A stretch of DNA of 64,000 nucleotides from Fimenecus sp045613685 (GTDB lineage: Bacteria > Bacillota > Clostridia > Oscillospirales > Acutalibacteraceae). Under the pieces are notes generated by a model that saw only the letters and a list, made by a program, of their open reading frames with translations, made no database searches and had not been told where the DNA came from. The stretch is from the NCBI GenBank assembly GCA_045613685.1, contig JAZLBL010000037.1, positions 1 to 64,000 on the forward strand, in the 5' to 3' direction. This document shows, one piece after another, positions 16,656-25,830 of this stretch; the first letter of the stretch is position 1, and each line of letters starts with the position of its first letter. The translations under genes and the position numbers were made by a program.

Positions 16656-19019
16656 CTATACAAGTGCTGCTTTAAGCACATCATCACCTGTTTTTGCAAA
16701 TACAAAATTGATTTTTTCTTTAACTTTTTCATCAACTTTTTCTAAATCACTGCGATTAGCTTCGGGAACAATAACAGTCTTAATTCCTTCAACATAAGCC
16801 GCCATAGTTTTTTCCCGAAGACCACCTATTGGTAAAACTCTGCCCGTAATAGTAATTTCACCAGTCATAGCAACATTTGATTTCACCTTGCAACCTGAGA
16901 GTGCAGAAACAAGTGCCGTAAATATTGTTACACCTGCTGATGGTCCATCTTTTGGCACCGCACCTTCTGGAAAATGAATATGAATATCTTTATTTTGATA
17001 AAAATCTTTATCTATTCTATACTTATCAGCATTTGCTCTTATATAACTAATTGCAGCTTTTGCTGATTCTTTAATGACATCACCTAATGAACCTGTAAGT
17101 TCAAGATTGCCTTTACCATCCATAACAGCAACTTCAACTGTAAGCATTGTTCCACCAGCAGAAGTATATGCAAGTCCATTTACCACACCGACTTGGTCAA
17201 ACTTTGAACTTTCGTCAGATTTGAATTTTACTGGTCCAAGATGTGTTTCTAAATCTGTATCCTTGACAGTTATTTTTCCGTCAAAACCTTTTGCATATTC
17301 AACAGCAATCTTGCGAAGAACTTTCGCAATCGTTCTTTCAAGAACACGAACACCTGCTTCTTTGGTATAGCCACTGATTATCAACTTTAATGCTTTGTCA
17401 GTAAACTTAACATAAGATTTTTTAAGACCATTTGCAATAATCTGTTTTGGAACGAGATGTTTCTTTGCAATATTGAATTTTTCTTCGTATGTATAGCCCG
17501 GAATATCTATAATTTCCATTCTGTCAAGCAAGGGAGCTGGAATTCTGCTCTTATCATTAGCGGTTGTGACAAATAATACCTTACTCAAATCATAAGGAAT
17601 TTCAAGATAGTGGTCAACGAATGTATTGTTCTGTTCAGCATCAAGAACTTCTAAAAGTGCTGATGAAGGGTCCCCACGATGGTCAGAACCTAGTTTATCG
17701 ACTTCGTCAAGAAGAATAAGTGGATTTGAACTTTTTGCATTTTCGATAGCTTCAATAATTCTGCCTGGCATTGAGCCGATATAAGTTTTTCTATGACCAC
17801 GAATGTCTGCTTCATCACGAACTCCACCAAGTGAAATTCGAGCATATGTTCTACCCATTGCACTTGCAAGAGAACGAGCAATAGAAGTTTTACCAACACC
17901 CGGTGGTCCAGCAAGACAGATAATCTGGCCTTTAACATCAGGATTAATTTTTCTAACAGCTAAGAATTCAATTATTCTTTCCTTTACATCAATGAGTCCA
18001 TAATGGTCATCATCAAGAACTTTTTGTGCGTGTTCAATATCTAAATTTTCTTCTGTGCAATAACCCCAAGGTAAAGAAATGACCTTATCAAGATAATTTC
18101 TAATAACTGCAGACTCAGGACTTGAAGATTGCATTTTCATAAGTCTATCGCATTCGCGAATAAGTTTTCTTTCGATATCTTCTGCAAAACCAATCGCACG
18201 AATTTGCTCTTTATATTCTTCAGATTCAGAAATTGCACCGTCACCTTCGTTGAGTTCTTCAGAAATTGCTTTTATTTGCTCACGAAGATAATATTCACGT
18301 TGATTTTCATCCATTTGCTCTTGTACTTTGCTATTGATTTCTTCTTCGATAGTTAAAAGTTCAATCTCTCTTGTGAGAATAACACAAAGGCGTTCGCAAC
18401 GCTTTAATGGGTTGAGTTCTTCTAACAATGATTGTTTTACTGAGTATTCGAGTGGAATATTTGAAATTATAAAGTCAGAAATTTCTGAAGCTTCTTTTCT
18501 AACAGAAACGCCAACGATAACATCAGTTGGAAGTTTTGGAATAAAGAATGCATAGTCGCTAAAAATCTTTTCTGTTTTTCTTACCAATGCTTCTTCATAA
18601 CTTTTGTCCTCTGCCAAAACATTCTCTGTTTGAATTTTTTGAACAATAGCAGACAGATGTGGATTTGCAGATGTCAAGTGCAAAAGTTCTGCTCTATAAA
18701 GACCATAAACAACAACACGCAAAGTATCTGTTCCTGGCAATTTCATAACCTGCTTGATTTCACAAACGACACCAGAACGATATAAATCATCTGCTCTTGG
18801 GTCATCACATTCCATATCAATTTGTGCTGTTAAGAAAATATTAGTTTTTCGCTCCATTGCAGTTTTTACTGCTCGAACTGACTTTTGTCTGCCAACATCA
18901 AAATGCAATGTCATTTCAGGAAATATTACAAGTCCTCTCAAAGCAACCATTGGCAATGAGAATGACTTCTCGTTAAATTCATTGAATAAAGTTTTATTGT
19001 TTTCCATAATTTTAAACAT
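16656..19019 (-). CDS. lon: ATP-dependent protease Lon
   Basis: A 787-residue LonA. An N-terminal substrate-binding domain (about 1-210) and coiled linker precede the AAA+ module with Walker A GPPGVGKTS (near 368) and LLDEVDK. The C-terminal protease domain carries the Ser-Lys dyad, seen as PKDGPSAGVT (Ser) and GGLREKTMAA (Lys). It degrades damaged and some regulatory proteins. The start has AGGAG four bases upstream; an ATG at 19007 is an alternative. A strong promoter lies at 19042-19070, with repeated TTGTTAA elements upstream. No CIRCE element is seen. Confidence 0.97.
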   Translation of the reverse strand: MFKIMENNKTLFNEFNEKSFSLPMVALRGLVIFPEMTLHFDVGRQKSVRAVKTAMERKTNIFLTAQIDMECDDPRADDLYRSGVVCEIKQVMKLPGTDTLRVVVYGLYRAELLHLTSANPHLSAIVQKIQTENVLAEDKSYEEALVRKTEKIFSDYAFFIPKLPTDVIVGVSVRKEASEISDFIISNIPLEYSVKQSLLEELNPLKRCERLCVILTREIELLTIEEEINSKVQEQMDENQREYYLREQIKAISEELNEGDGAISESEEYKEQIRAIGFAEDIERKLIRECDRLMKMQSSSPESAVIRNYLDKVISLPWGYCTEENLDIEHAQKVLDDDHYGLIDVKERIIEFLAVRKINPDVKGQIICLAGPPGVGKTSIARSLASAMGRTYARISLGGVRDEADIRGHRKTYIGSMPGRIIEAIENAKSSNPLILLDEVDKLGSDHRGDPSSALLEVLDAEQNNTFVDHYLEIPYDLSKVLFVTTANDKSRIPAPLLDRMEIIDIPGYTYEEKFNIAKKHLVPKQIIANGLKKSYVKFTDKALKLIISGYTKEAGVRVLERTIAKVLRKIAVEYAKGFDGKITVKDTDLETHLGPVKFKSDESSKFDQVGVVNGLAYTSAGGTMLTVEVAVMDGKGNLELTGSLGDVIKESAKAAISYIRANADKYRIDKDFYQNKDIHIHFPEGAVPKDGPSAGVTIFTALVSALSGCKVKSNVAMTGEITITGRVLPIGGLREKTMAAYVEGIKTVIVPEANRSDLEKVDEKVKEKINFVFAKTGDDVLKAALV

Positions 19020-19041
19020 ATCACTCCTATTATGAAACTAT

Positions 19042-19070
19042 ATTATATAATAAAATACAAATTACTGCAA
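19042..19070 (-). promoter_or_regulatory. Promoter of lon
   Basis: Minus strand TTGCAG (19070-19065), 17 bp, perfect TATAAT (19047-19042), with a 22-base leader to the lon start. Confidence 0.7.
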
Positions 19071-19074
19071 GAAT

Positions 19075-19133
19075 TTAACAATATTTTTTAGATTTTATTA
19101 AAAAAAGAAGTCGATTGTTAAAATTGTTAACAA
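19075..19133. repeat. TTGTTAA repeats between lon and serC
   Basis: Three copies of TTGTTAA or its complement: TTAACAA at 19075-19081, TTGTTAA at 19115-19121 and the perfect palindrome TTGTTAACAA at 19124-19133. The first sits 5 bases upstream of the lon -35. AT-rich DNA makes such words fairly common, so an operator is only a suggestion. Confidence 0.35.
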
Positions 19134-19190
19134 ATTAAAATAAAAATAATTTATTTTGCTAAATTTCTTTGATATTTTTTTAACATTATA

Positions 19191-19220
19191 TTGACTTTTA
19201 ATATTGTTATTTGGTATAAT
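19191..19220 (+). promoter_or_regulatory. Promoter of serC-serA
   Basis: TTGACT (19191-19196), 18 bp, TATAAT (19215-19220) preceded by TGG, an extended -10. Leader of about 36 bases to ATG 19263. Confidence 0.75.
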
Positions 19221-19262
19221 TCCGTCAATGTTTATTTTTTTAACACACTTGGAGGTATTTTT

Positions 19263-20345
19263 ATGGCAAGAGTTTATAATTTTTCAGCGGGCCCTTCAAT
19301 GCTCCCTGAGGACGTATTGAAAAAAGCAGCAGCAGAAATGCTTGATTATGAAGGTAGCGGTCAATCAGTAATGGAGATGAGCCACCGCTCAAAAGTTTAT
19401 GATTCAATTATTAGGGGTGCAGAAAAGCTTCTCCGTGAGCTTTACAATATTCCTGAAAACTATAAAGTTCTCTTTTTACAAGGCGGTGCTTCAACACAGT
19501 TTGCTGCTATTCCGCTTAACTTTATGAACAAAAGTGGTAAAGCTGACTTCGTTATTACAGGTCAATGGGCTAAAAAAGCATATCAAGAAGCACAAAAATA
19601 TGGCGAATGTAAAGCAGTTGCATCATCAGCAGATAAAACATTCTCATATATCCCCAAACTTGATAAGAACGAATTCACAAAAGATGCCGACTATTTTTAC
19701 ATCTGTATGAATAATACAATTTATGGCACAGTTTATCACGAACTTCCAGACACAGGTGATGTTCCACTTATTGCAGATATTTCTTCATGCTTCCTTTCAG
19801 AGCCACTTGATATTTCAAAATTTGCAATGGTTTATGGTGGTGCGCAGAAAAACGTTGCACCTGCTGGTCTTACAATTTGTATTATCCGTGAAGATATGCT
19901 CGGTAACGCTCGTGACATTACACCAACAATGCTAAACTATCAAATTATGGCAGATAACGATTCTCTTTATAACACTCCACCCTGCTATACAATTTATATT
20001 TGCAAACTTGTTCTTGAATGGCTTAAAGAAAATGGTGGTCTTGAAGCTATGAAAGAAAGAAATATAAAGAAAGCAAAAATTCTTTACGACTTCCTTGACA
20101 AAAGTAAAATGTTCAAAGGTACTGTTGTTGCTGAAGACCGTTCACTTATGAATGTTCCATTTGTAACTGACAGTGAAGAACTCAATGCTAAATTTATTAA
20201 AGAAGCAACTGATTCTGGTTTTGTAAATCTTAAAGGTCACCGTTCAGTTGGTGGTATGAGAGCTTCAATCTATAACGCAATGCCAGTTGAAGGCGTAGAA
20301 AAACTCGTTGGATTTATGACAGAATTTGAAAAAGCAAATTCATAA
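19263..20345 (+). CDS. serC: Phosphoserine aminotransferase
   Basis: A 360-residue class V PLP aminotransferase for the second step of serine synthesis (3-phosphohydroxypyruvate to phosphoserine). It starts ARVYNFSAGPSMLPEDV as in SerC, and the PLP Lys is in YGGAQKNVAPAG near residue 195. The start is ATG 19263 with GGAGGT 6 bases before. serA begins 13 bases downstream, so two of the three pathway enzymes are made together. Confidence 0.97.
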   Translation: MARVYNFSAGPSMLPEDVLKKAAAEMLDYEGSGQSVMEMSHRSKVYDSIIRGAEKLLRELYNIPENYKVLFLQGGASTQFAAIPLNFMNKSGKADFVITGQWAKKAYQEAQKYGECKAVASSADKTFSYIPKLDKNEFTKDADYFYICMNNTIYGTVYHELPDTGDVPLIADISSCFLSEPLDISKFAMVYGGAQKNVAPAGLTICIIREDMLGNARDITPTMLNYQIMADNDSLYNTPPCYTIYICKLVLEWLKENGGLEAMKERNIKKAKILYDFLDKSKMFKGTVVAEDRSLMNVPFVTDSEELNAKFIKEATDSGFVNLKGHRSVGGMRASIYNAMPVEGVEKLVGFMTEFEKANS

Positions 20346-20358
20346 GGAGCCAAACATT

Positions 20359-21522
20359 ATGTATAATATTTTAACTTTAAATAAGATTTCAGAAACAGGT
20401 CTTTGCAAATTTTCCAATGAATACAACTGTTCAACTGAAATGGCAAACCCAGATGCAATTCTTGTTCGTTCTGCATCTATGCATGAAATGGATTTTGAAG
20501 AAAATACACTTGCTATTGCACGTGCAGGTGCAGGTGTTAACAATATTCCAATTGATAAATGCAGTGAAGCAGGTATTGTAGTATTCAACACACCAGGTGC
20601 TAATGCTAACGCTGTTAAAGAACTTGTACTTACTGGTCTTTTACTTTCATCAAGAAAAGTTATTCCTGCTATTGAATGGGCAAAAACATTAAAAGGCAAC
20701 GGTGATACAGTACCAAAGGATGTTGAAAAAGGTAAAGGTGCTTTTGCAGGTCCCGAAATCAAAGGTAAAACTCTTGGTGTAATCGGTCTTGGCGCTATCG
20801 GTATTCTTGTTGCAAACGCAGCGTCAGCTCTTGGAATGAACGTTATTGGCTATGACCCATTCCTTTCTGTTACACAGAGTATCACTCTTAACCATCATGT
20901 TAAACTCACAGATAATCTTAACACTATCTATACTGAAAGCGATTATATTACACTTCATTTGCCACTTAATGACAATACCCGTGGACTCATCAATGCTGAT
21001 ACAATTGCCATTATGAAAGATGGTGTTAGAATTCTTAACTTTGCTCGTGGCGAATTAGTCGATACAGCAAATATTATCGAAGCACTAGAACTTGGTAAGG
21101 TTTCTGCTTATGTTACAGATTTCCCTAACGATGCTGTTATTGGTGCAACAGGTGTTATTGCAATCCCTCACTTGGGTGCTTCTACACCTGAATCAGAAGA
21201 TAACTGTGCGGTTATGGCAGTAGAGCAAGTAGCAGACTATCTTGAAAATGGTAGCATTGTTAACTCTGTTAACTACCCTGCTGTTACTCTTGCACCTTGT
21301 GAAAAGCACCGTATTACAATAATGCACAAAAACATTTCAGGAATTGTTAGTAAGATTACATCAGGTCTCGCTAATGAAGATGTTAATATTGATAATATGG
21401 TTAATAAATCAAAGGGTGAATACGCTTATACTGTTATTGACTCCGACACAGAAGCATCAGCAGAAGCAATTAATGCACTTAAAAAGATTAACGGAATTAT
21501 TCGTATCAGAGTAATTAAATAA
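20359..21522 (+). CDS. serA: D-3-phosphoglycerate dehydrogenase
   Basis: A 387-residue NAD-dependent dehydrogenase for the first committed step of serine synthesis. NAD-binding GLGAIG lies near residue 147, catalytic Arg in NFARGELVD near residue 230, and Glu/His in IPHLGASTPES near residue 280. The last 75 residues form an ACT domain (KNISGIVSKI), the usual site of serine feedback. AAGGAG stands 9 bases before ATG 20359. No serB follows; the HAD phosphatase at 56905 might supply that step. Confidence 0.95.
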   Translation: MYNILTLNKISETGLCKFSNEYNCSTEMANPDAILVRSASMHEMDFEENTLAIARAGAGVNNIPIDKCSEAGIVVFNTPGANANAVKELVLTGLLLSSRKVIPAIEWAKTLKGNGDTVPKDVEKGKGAFAGPEIKGKTLGVIGLGAIGILVANAASALGMNVIGYDPFLSVTQSITLNHHVKLTDNLNTIYTESDYITLHLPLNDNTRGLINADTIAIMKDGVRILNFARGELVDTANIIEALELGKVSAYVTDFPNDAVIGATGVIAIPHLGASTPESEDNCAVMAVEQVADYLENGSIVNSVNYPAVTLAPCEKHRITIMHKNISGIVSKITSGLANEDVNIDNMVNKSKGEYAYTVIDSDTEASAEAINALKKINGIIRIRVIK

Positions 21523-21534
21523 TCAACCAAGATG

Positions 21535-21566
21535 AAAGACCTACTCTATGGAGTAGGTCTTTTTTA
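21535..21566. terminator. Bidirectional terminator, serA versus exonuclease
   Basis: AAAGACCTACTC, loop TATG, GAGTAGGTCTTT, then TTT. A perfect 12 bp stem between convergent genes; it overlaps the exonuclease stop codon. Confidence 0.9.
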
Positions 21567-22433
21567 TATGCTTTCTTCAGTTTTTTCAACAGGTGTTTTT
21601 ATTATTTCAGAATAATTTCTCTTTATATCAAGTCTATCATAGAATTTCTTAATACGAAGATTAACTCTGAATTCTCTATTACATTTTTCGCAATAGAAAA
21701 TCCCCCTGAATGATTGATTCATAAACTTCCACTTTTTTAATGTTTCAACCTTGCCACCACATATATCACAATAGCAATTAAATAAGTTTTTATCAATTAG
21801 TGGGTCATTTTTGCTTTTTATTACATAAGGTTTGAACGCAAGTCTAGCATAGAAATCAGCATCGCACACTTTTATAAAATCGCTCAACTTTTCTTTATCA
21901 TAAACCTTTTTAAAGCATTCTGCGCTTAAAAGGCTATCATCTAAAGCCCTGTGATGAGGATACTTTTCTGCGTCAATTTGGAGACATTCAGCAGCATAGG
22001 ATAGCCCTGCTTGTTGTACATTCTCCATATTAATAAAGCACTGACAAAATCTCTGTAAATCAGCATAATTCTTAATAAAATCAATTCTATCTTTTTTAAG
22101 AAAGTACTTGAAATTGGTGAGCATTGTTCTGACATCAGTGTCACCCCATGTCATAATAATCGCATCTTTGCCTACCCATTCTTCAAGCCGATAAATAGCT
22201 TCTTCAAACGGTTTACCTGCAAAAACTTCTTCATTGGTAATATGAGTTAAATCTTTAATTCTTGAACGAAGTTTTTTTGACACAACAGGTTTTATAAGTT
22301 CAGAATATGTATCAACAATTTCTAAATCTTCATTTAATTTAACAGCGCCAATTTCAATGATTTCATTGATAAATTTTTTTGTGGATTTCACATATGCATT
22401 ATTCCACTCTAAATCCATAATTATGTAGTTCAT
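21564..22433 (-). CDS. DEDDh-type 3'-5' exonuclease
   Basis: A 289-residue RNase T/DnaQ-like exonuclease. Exo I is MDLEWN with D7 and E9, Exo II lies around TWGDTD near residue 97, and Exo III is HHRALDD near residue 180 (His, Asp). The C-terminal 100 residues hold two CxxC pairs (CDICGG, CEKCNR), a probable zinc ribbon not present in plain KapD-like exonucleases. The substrate is unknown. It is the last gene of the folate operon, 9 bases after folK. Confidence 0.8.
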   Translation of the reverse strand: MNYIIMDLEWNNAYVKSTKKFINEIIEIGAVKLNEDLEIVDTYSELIKPVVSKKLRSRIKDLTHITNEEVFAGKPFEEAIYRLEEWVGKDAIIMTWGDTDVRTMLTNFKYFLKKDRIDFIKNYADLQRFCQCFINMENVQQAGLSYAAECLQIDAEKYPHHRALDDSLLSAECFKKVYDKEKLSDFIKVCDADFYARLAFKPYVIKSKNDPLIDKNLFNCYCDICGGKVETLKKWKFMNQSFRGIFYCEKCNREFRVNLRIKKFYDRLDIKRNYSEIIKTPVEKTEESI

Positions 22434-22442
22434 AAATCACCG

Positions 22443-22931
22443 TTAATCTATTTCTATTTTATCTAAGTATTTCTTTATACCTTCACTCGTTAAAGTCTTT
22501 TTAGCCCGTTCTCGGTCAAATAGAGGGTTATCAAAATCAATATCAAGAAGTGGTTGCAACACAAACTCTCGTTCAAACATTCTTGGATGTGGTAAAACAA
22601 GCGAAGGTGTGTCATATTTCTCATTTTCGTATAAAAGCAAATCAATATCAATTATTCTTGGCCCATTTTTGATATTTCTTATTCTGCCAAGCCCTGCTTC
22701 AATTCCAAGACAAGCACCGAGCACATTTTGCGCCGTTAGTTCTGTTTCAATTTCAACTGCAATATTCAAAAAATCATCTTGTTCTGAATATCCGACAGGT
22801 GCAGTTTCATAAACTTTTGACACATCTGTCACTCTCGTTGTTGGCAAAAGATTCAATGCAATCAAAGCATTTTTAAGATTTTCTTCGCGGTCACCAATAT
22901 TTGTACCTACACCTAAATATGCTTTACTCAT
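22443..22931 (-). CDS. folK: HPPK, folate pyrophosphokinase
   Basis: A 162-residue 6-hydroxymethyl-7,8-dihydropterin pyrophosphokinase. GTNIGDREENL at the N-terminus, GPRIIDIDLLLY near residue 90 and LPHPRMFEREFVL near residue 118 are the family signatures; the two Asp residues of the middle motif bind magnesium. It overlaps folB by 4 bases. Confidence 0.96.
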   Translation of the reverse strand: MSKAYLGVGTNIGDREENLKNALIALNLLPTTRVTDVSKVYETAPVGYSEQDDFLNIAVEIETELTAQNVLGACLGIEAGLGRIRNIKNGPRIIDIDLLLYENEKYDTPSLVLPHPRMFEREFVLQPLLDIDFDNPLFDRERAKKTLTSEGIKKYLDKIEID

Positions 22932-23290
22932 TTTCTTTCCCTTTCAAATTGAACAGCTACATAATCAAAATCCGCCTTGATTGGTGCTTCAGGTTTCATA
23001 ACTGTAATTTTAATTACTTGAATTTTATCATATTCTTCAAACAAGGCATCAATTATTCTTTGTGCTACCCTTTCAATCAAATCATCTTTTTGACTTTGAG
23101 CTACTCGCCTTACAGTTTTAATCATTTTTGCATAACTAACTGTATCATCAACATTATCTGTTGTACAAGGAATTGATAAATCAACGCTTGCTTCAATATC
23201 AAACACAAAGTTTTGCCCATCAACTTTTTCTTCGGGGTTTACACCATGATAACAAAAAAGTTTAAGATTTTTAATAATAATTTTATCCAT
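22928..23290 (-). CDS. folB: Dihydroneopterin aldolase
   Basis: A 120-residue FolB. The N-terminal IKNLKLFCYHGVNPEE carries the family GV-E pattern, and the C-terminal MKPEAPIKADFDYVAV matches the active-site strand with its conserved Lys. It converts dihydroneopterin to the hydroxymethyl pterin used by FolK, whose gene follows with a 4-base overlap. Confidence 0.93.
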   Translation of the reverse strand: MDKIIIKNLKLFCYHGVNPEEKVDGQNFVFDIEASVDLSIPCTTDNVDDTVSYAKMIKTVRRVAQSQKDDLIERVAQRIIDALFEEYDKIQVIKITVMKPEAPIKADFDYVAVQFERERK

Positions 23291-23291
23291 A

Positions 23292-24113
23292 TTATCCCCT
23301 TAAAATTGCATCAGTCATTTTTAAAGCCAACGCATTTTCTTTAACATCATGAACTCTTACAAAGTCTGCACCATTTGCAACCGCTAATGTGTTTGCAGAA
23401 ATAGTTCCATATACCCTATCATATTTATCAACATTTGTAGTTTCACCAATAATTCTTTTTGATGATAAAGCCACTAAAAGCGCATTATTTGTTTTTAACG
23501 ATTTAAGATTTTTTAAAAGTTCAATGCTTTGTTCAGTTGATTTTCCAAACCCAACACCTATATCAAGCATTATTTGGTTATTTAAAATCCCATATTCTTG
23601 GCATTTGTTATGAATATCAAGAAAGAACTTTTTAATTTCTTCAACAATACAATTCTTATACTCAGGTACAATGTCCGAGTTGCCACCACCAGTATGCATC
23701 ATTATCCAACCAGCATTATATTTTTTTATAACTCGTGCCATTTCTTCTGAAAAAGCACCCGAAACATCATTAATTATTGATGCACCATTCTGCAGTGCAT
23801 ATTCTGCAACACTTGGATAAAATGTATCAACTGAAATTACTGCTTTAGTTTTTTCATAAAGATATGGCAAATAATTTTTAATGATTTCTAGTTCATCATC
23901 AGCGCTTATTATCTTATGACCCGGCCGTGTAGATTGTGCACCAATATCAATAATATCAGCACCATATTTAAGCATTTCTTTTGTGTGCTCTAATGCTTTT
24001 TCTTTTGAATTGTATTTACCACCATCATAGAATGAGTCATCGGTAACATTCAATATACCCATTATATAAGTCTTTTTGCCCAGTTCAAATTCAATATTTT
24101 TACATTTAAACAT
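23292..24113 (-). CDS. folP: Dihydropteroate synthase
   Basis: A 273-residue TIM-barrel enzyme, the sulfonamide target, joining pterin pyrophosphate and p-aminobenzoate. GILNVTDDSFYDGG (residues 18-31) and DIGAQSTRPG (about 56-65) are the two pterin-pyrophosphate signatures; VDTFYPSVAEYALQNGASIINDVSG follows in shorter conserved blocks. The usual P in NVTPDSF is D here. ATG 24113 overlaps the folE stop (TAATG), so the two are translationally coupled. Confidence 0.96.
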   Translation of the reverse strand: MFKCKNIEFELGKKTYIMGILNVTDDSFYDGGKYNSKEKALEHTKEMLKYGADIIDIGAQSTRPGHKIISADDELEIIKNYLPYLYEKTKAVISVDTFYPSVAEYALQNGASIINDVSGAFSEEMARVIKKYNAGWIMMHTGGGNSDIVPEYKNCIVEEIKKFFLDIHNKCQEYGILNNQIMLDIGVGFGKSTEQSIELLKNLKSLKTNNALLVALSSKRIIGETTNVDKYDRVYGTISANTLAVANGADFVRVHDVKENALALKMTDAILRG

Positions 24114-24676
24114 TATTTTATACCTAAAAGCGTCATTACTTCTGCTCTTGTTCTCGCATCTTTTTTCATTGTACCACGCAATGCAGAAGTCTGTGTTTTT
24201 GAACCTGCTGCGCGAATACCACGCATTGTCATACAGAGATGCTCTGCTTCGACAACAACCGCCACACCCTGTGGTTGCATTTCTTTTTCAATGAAATCTG
24301 CAATTTGAGCAGTTAATCGTTCTTGAAGTTGTGGACGACGAGCATAAGAATTAACTATTCGTGCGAGTTTAGAAAGTCCTATAACTAAACCATTATCGTT
24401 TGGAATATATGCAATGTGTGCTTTTCCTACAAAAGGTAAAAAATGGTGTTCACACATTGAATACATTGGAATATCTCTCACAATAACAATTTCGTCACTT
24501 TGCCCTTCGTGGAACATTTTAAGATGCTTTGTTGGGTCCTCTTCTAATCCCGAAAAGATTTCTTCATACATATTCGCAACTCGTTTTGGTGTTTCTTGAA
24601 GCCCTTCTCTATCGGGGTCTTCACCGATTGCTATTAAAATTTCTCTAAACGCTCTTTCGATTCTTTCTTTATCCAC
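24113..24676 (-). CDS. folE: GTP cyclohydrolase I
   Basis: A 187-residue FolE1 that opens the guanine ring of GTP to start tetrahydrofolate synthesis. Zinc ligands are visible in MCEHHFLPF (Cys, His) and EAEHLCMTMRG (Cys). I place the start at GTG 24676, 8 bases after AGAAGGT; a TTG at 24685 would sit on top of that site. The order folE-folP-folB-folK puts all pterin-branch steps except the first pyrophosphohydrolase together. Confidence 0.95.
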   Translation of the reverse strand: MDKERIERAFREILIAIGEDPDREGLQETPKRVANMYEEIFSGLEEDPTKHLKMFHEGQSDEIVIVRDIPMYSMCEHHFLPFVGKAHIAYIPNDNGLVIGLSKLARIVNSYARRPQLQERLTAQIADFIEKEMQPQGVAVVVEAEHLCMTMRGIRAAGSKTQTSALRGTMKKDARTRAEVMTLLGIK

Positions 24677-24681
24677 TAAAA

Positions 24682-25821
24682 TCAACCTTCTTTAAAAATA
24701 ATACAAATATATTGCAAACCATCATCAGTATAGTATTCAACTGAGTCTGTTTTCAAATTTCTGCCGGATTTTCTAACAGCAGAGTTGATATATTCAAAAA
24801 ATTGTGCATTATCATCTATTGAACTTATTGCCCTATCATAATCTGATTTATTCTTAAAGCAAATTTCAACAGTATTTTTGCCGGTTCTAAGAATTCTAGA
24901 ACTTGCATCTGCAAATTGTGAAAAATGATAGAAAGTATACACATAAGTACCATTTCTTACAAAATAATTGAAATATGTACCATAGCAATTATTCTCATGT
25001 GGCTCTAAATTTGAATGGTCTCGAGCTATTTGCTCATCAGTCACATTAAAATACATGTAACTAGGCATATTAGTTTCGTCATTATCATTCCAAGTCACAT
25101 CAAGATGATAATTTTCGTTATTTAATTTGACAACATTCCACATATGTGGTTCAGTTGCACCATCAGCGGTTCCGTCACCAACAATCAGATAGTTATATAT
25201 ACCAGATTTATCAAGTAAAATTTGCATAGCTCGAGCATAGCCTTCGCAAACTGCTCTGCCGTTAATTAATGTGTTATGTACAGAAGCACCAACATTACCA
25301 AAAGTCTCCATATCATATACTACATTTTCACAGATATAATCATGAAAAAACAGTTCTTTTTCATAATCAGTTACACAAAAACTTGCTTTATTTAGAATTT
25401 CATTTACCTTATTATTTAACTCTATTGAATATTGTATTGCTTCATCTTCAGAATAAGTGTAATTGGGTTTAAAAACGACCTTGCCACCATAATTAAAATA
25501 TTTATAATCTGTTTTCAACCAGAAAATCTCAGGATTATCATATAAAACCGCAGTGAATACTTTTGATAATGTGTCATCATCGATTTTCAAAGTGCATTTT
25601 TCATCAAAACTTTTAACAGAAGCATACATCTTTATATAAGCATCTTTTTCGTCCTCATCTAATTGATTATAATAATACATACTTTTCCAACCGAATTCAG
25701 CATTGTAATCAATTGAGGGTTGACTAGGTACATCTATCTCTTCAAAGGGATTATTATTAAATACAGAAAGACCCGCAACGCAAGCTAAAATAATCAGTAT
25801 TAATTTCAGTGAGTTTTTCAT
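24682..25821 (-). CDS. Membrane-anchored transglutaminase-like protein
   Basis: A 379-residue protein with an N-terminal hydrophobic anchor (about residues 5-22) and an extracellular domain. The transglutaminase-like triad is visible: Cys in RAVCEGYA near residue 190, His in PHMWN near residue 225 and Asp in HLDVTW near residue 240. Such domains in Gram-positives act as peptidases or amide cross-linkers at the cell surface. The remaining 120 residues have no recognised domain. It lies 9 bases after the LCP-like gene and 5 before folE. The link to folate synthesis is probably only shared transcription. Confidence 0.75.
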   Translation of the reverse strand: MKNSLKLILIILACVAGLSVFNNNPFEEIDVPSQPSIDYNAEFGWKSMYYYNQLDEDEKDAYIKMYASVKSFDEKCTLKIDDDTLSKVFTAVLYDNPEIFWLKTDYKYFNYGGKVVFKPNYTYSEDEAIQYSIELNNKVNEILNKASFCVTDYEKELFFHDYICENVVYDMETFGNVGASVHNTLINGRAVCEGYARAMQILLDKSGIYNYLIVGDGTADGATEPHMWNVVKLNNENYHLDVTWNDNDETNMPSYMYFNVTDEQIARDHSNLEPHENNCYGTYFNYFVRNGTYVYTFYHFSQFADASSRILRTGKNTVEICFKNKSDYDRAISSIDDNAQFFEYINSAVRKSGRNLKTDSVEYYTDDGLQYICIIFKEG

Positions 25822-25830
25822 ATAATCACC

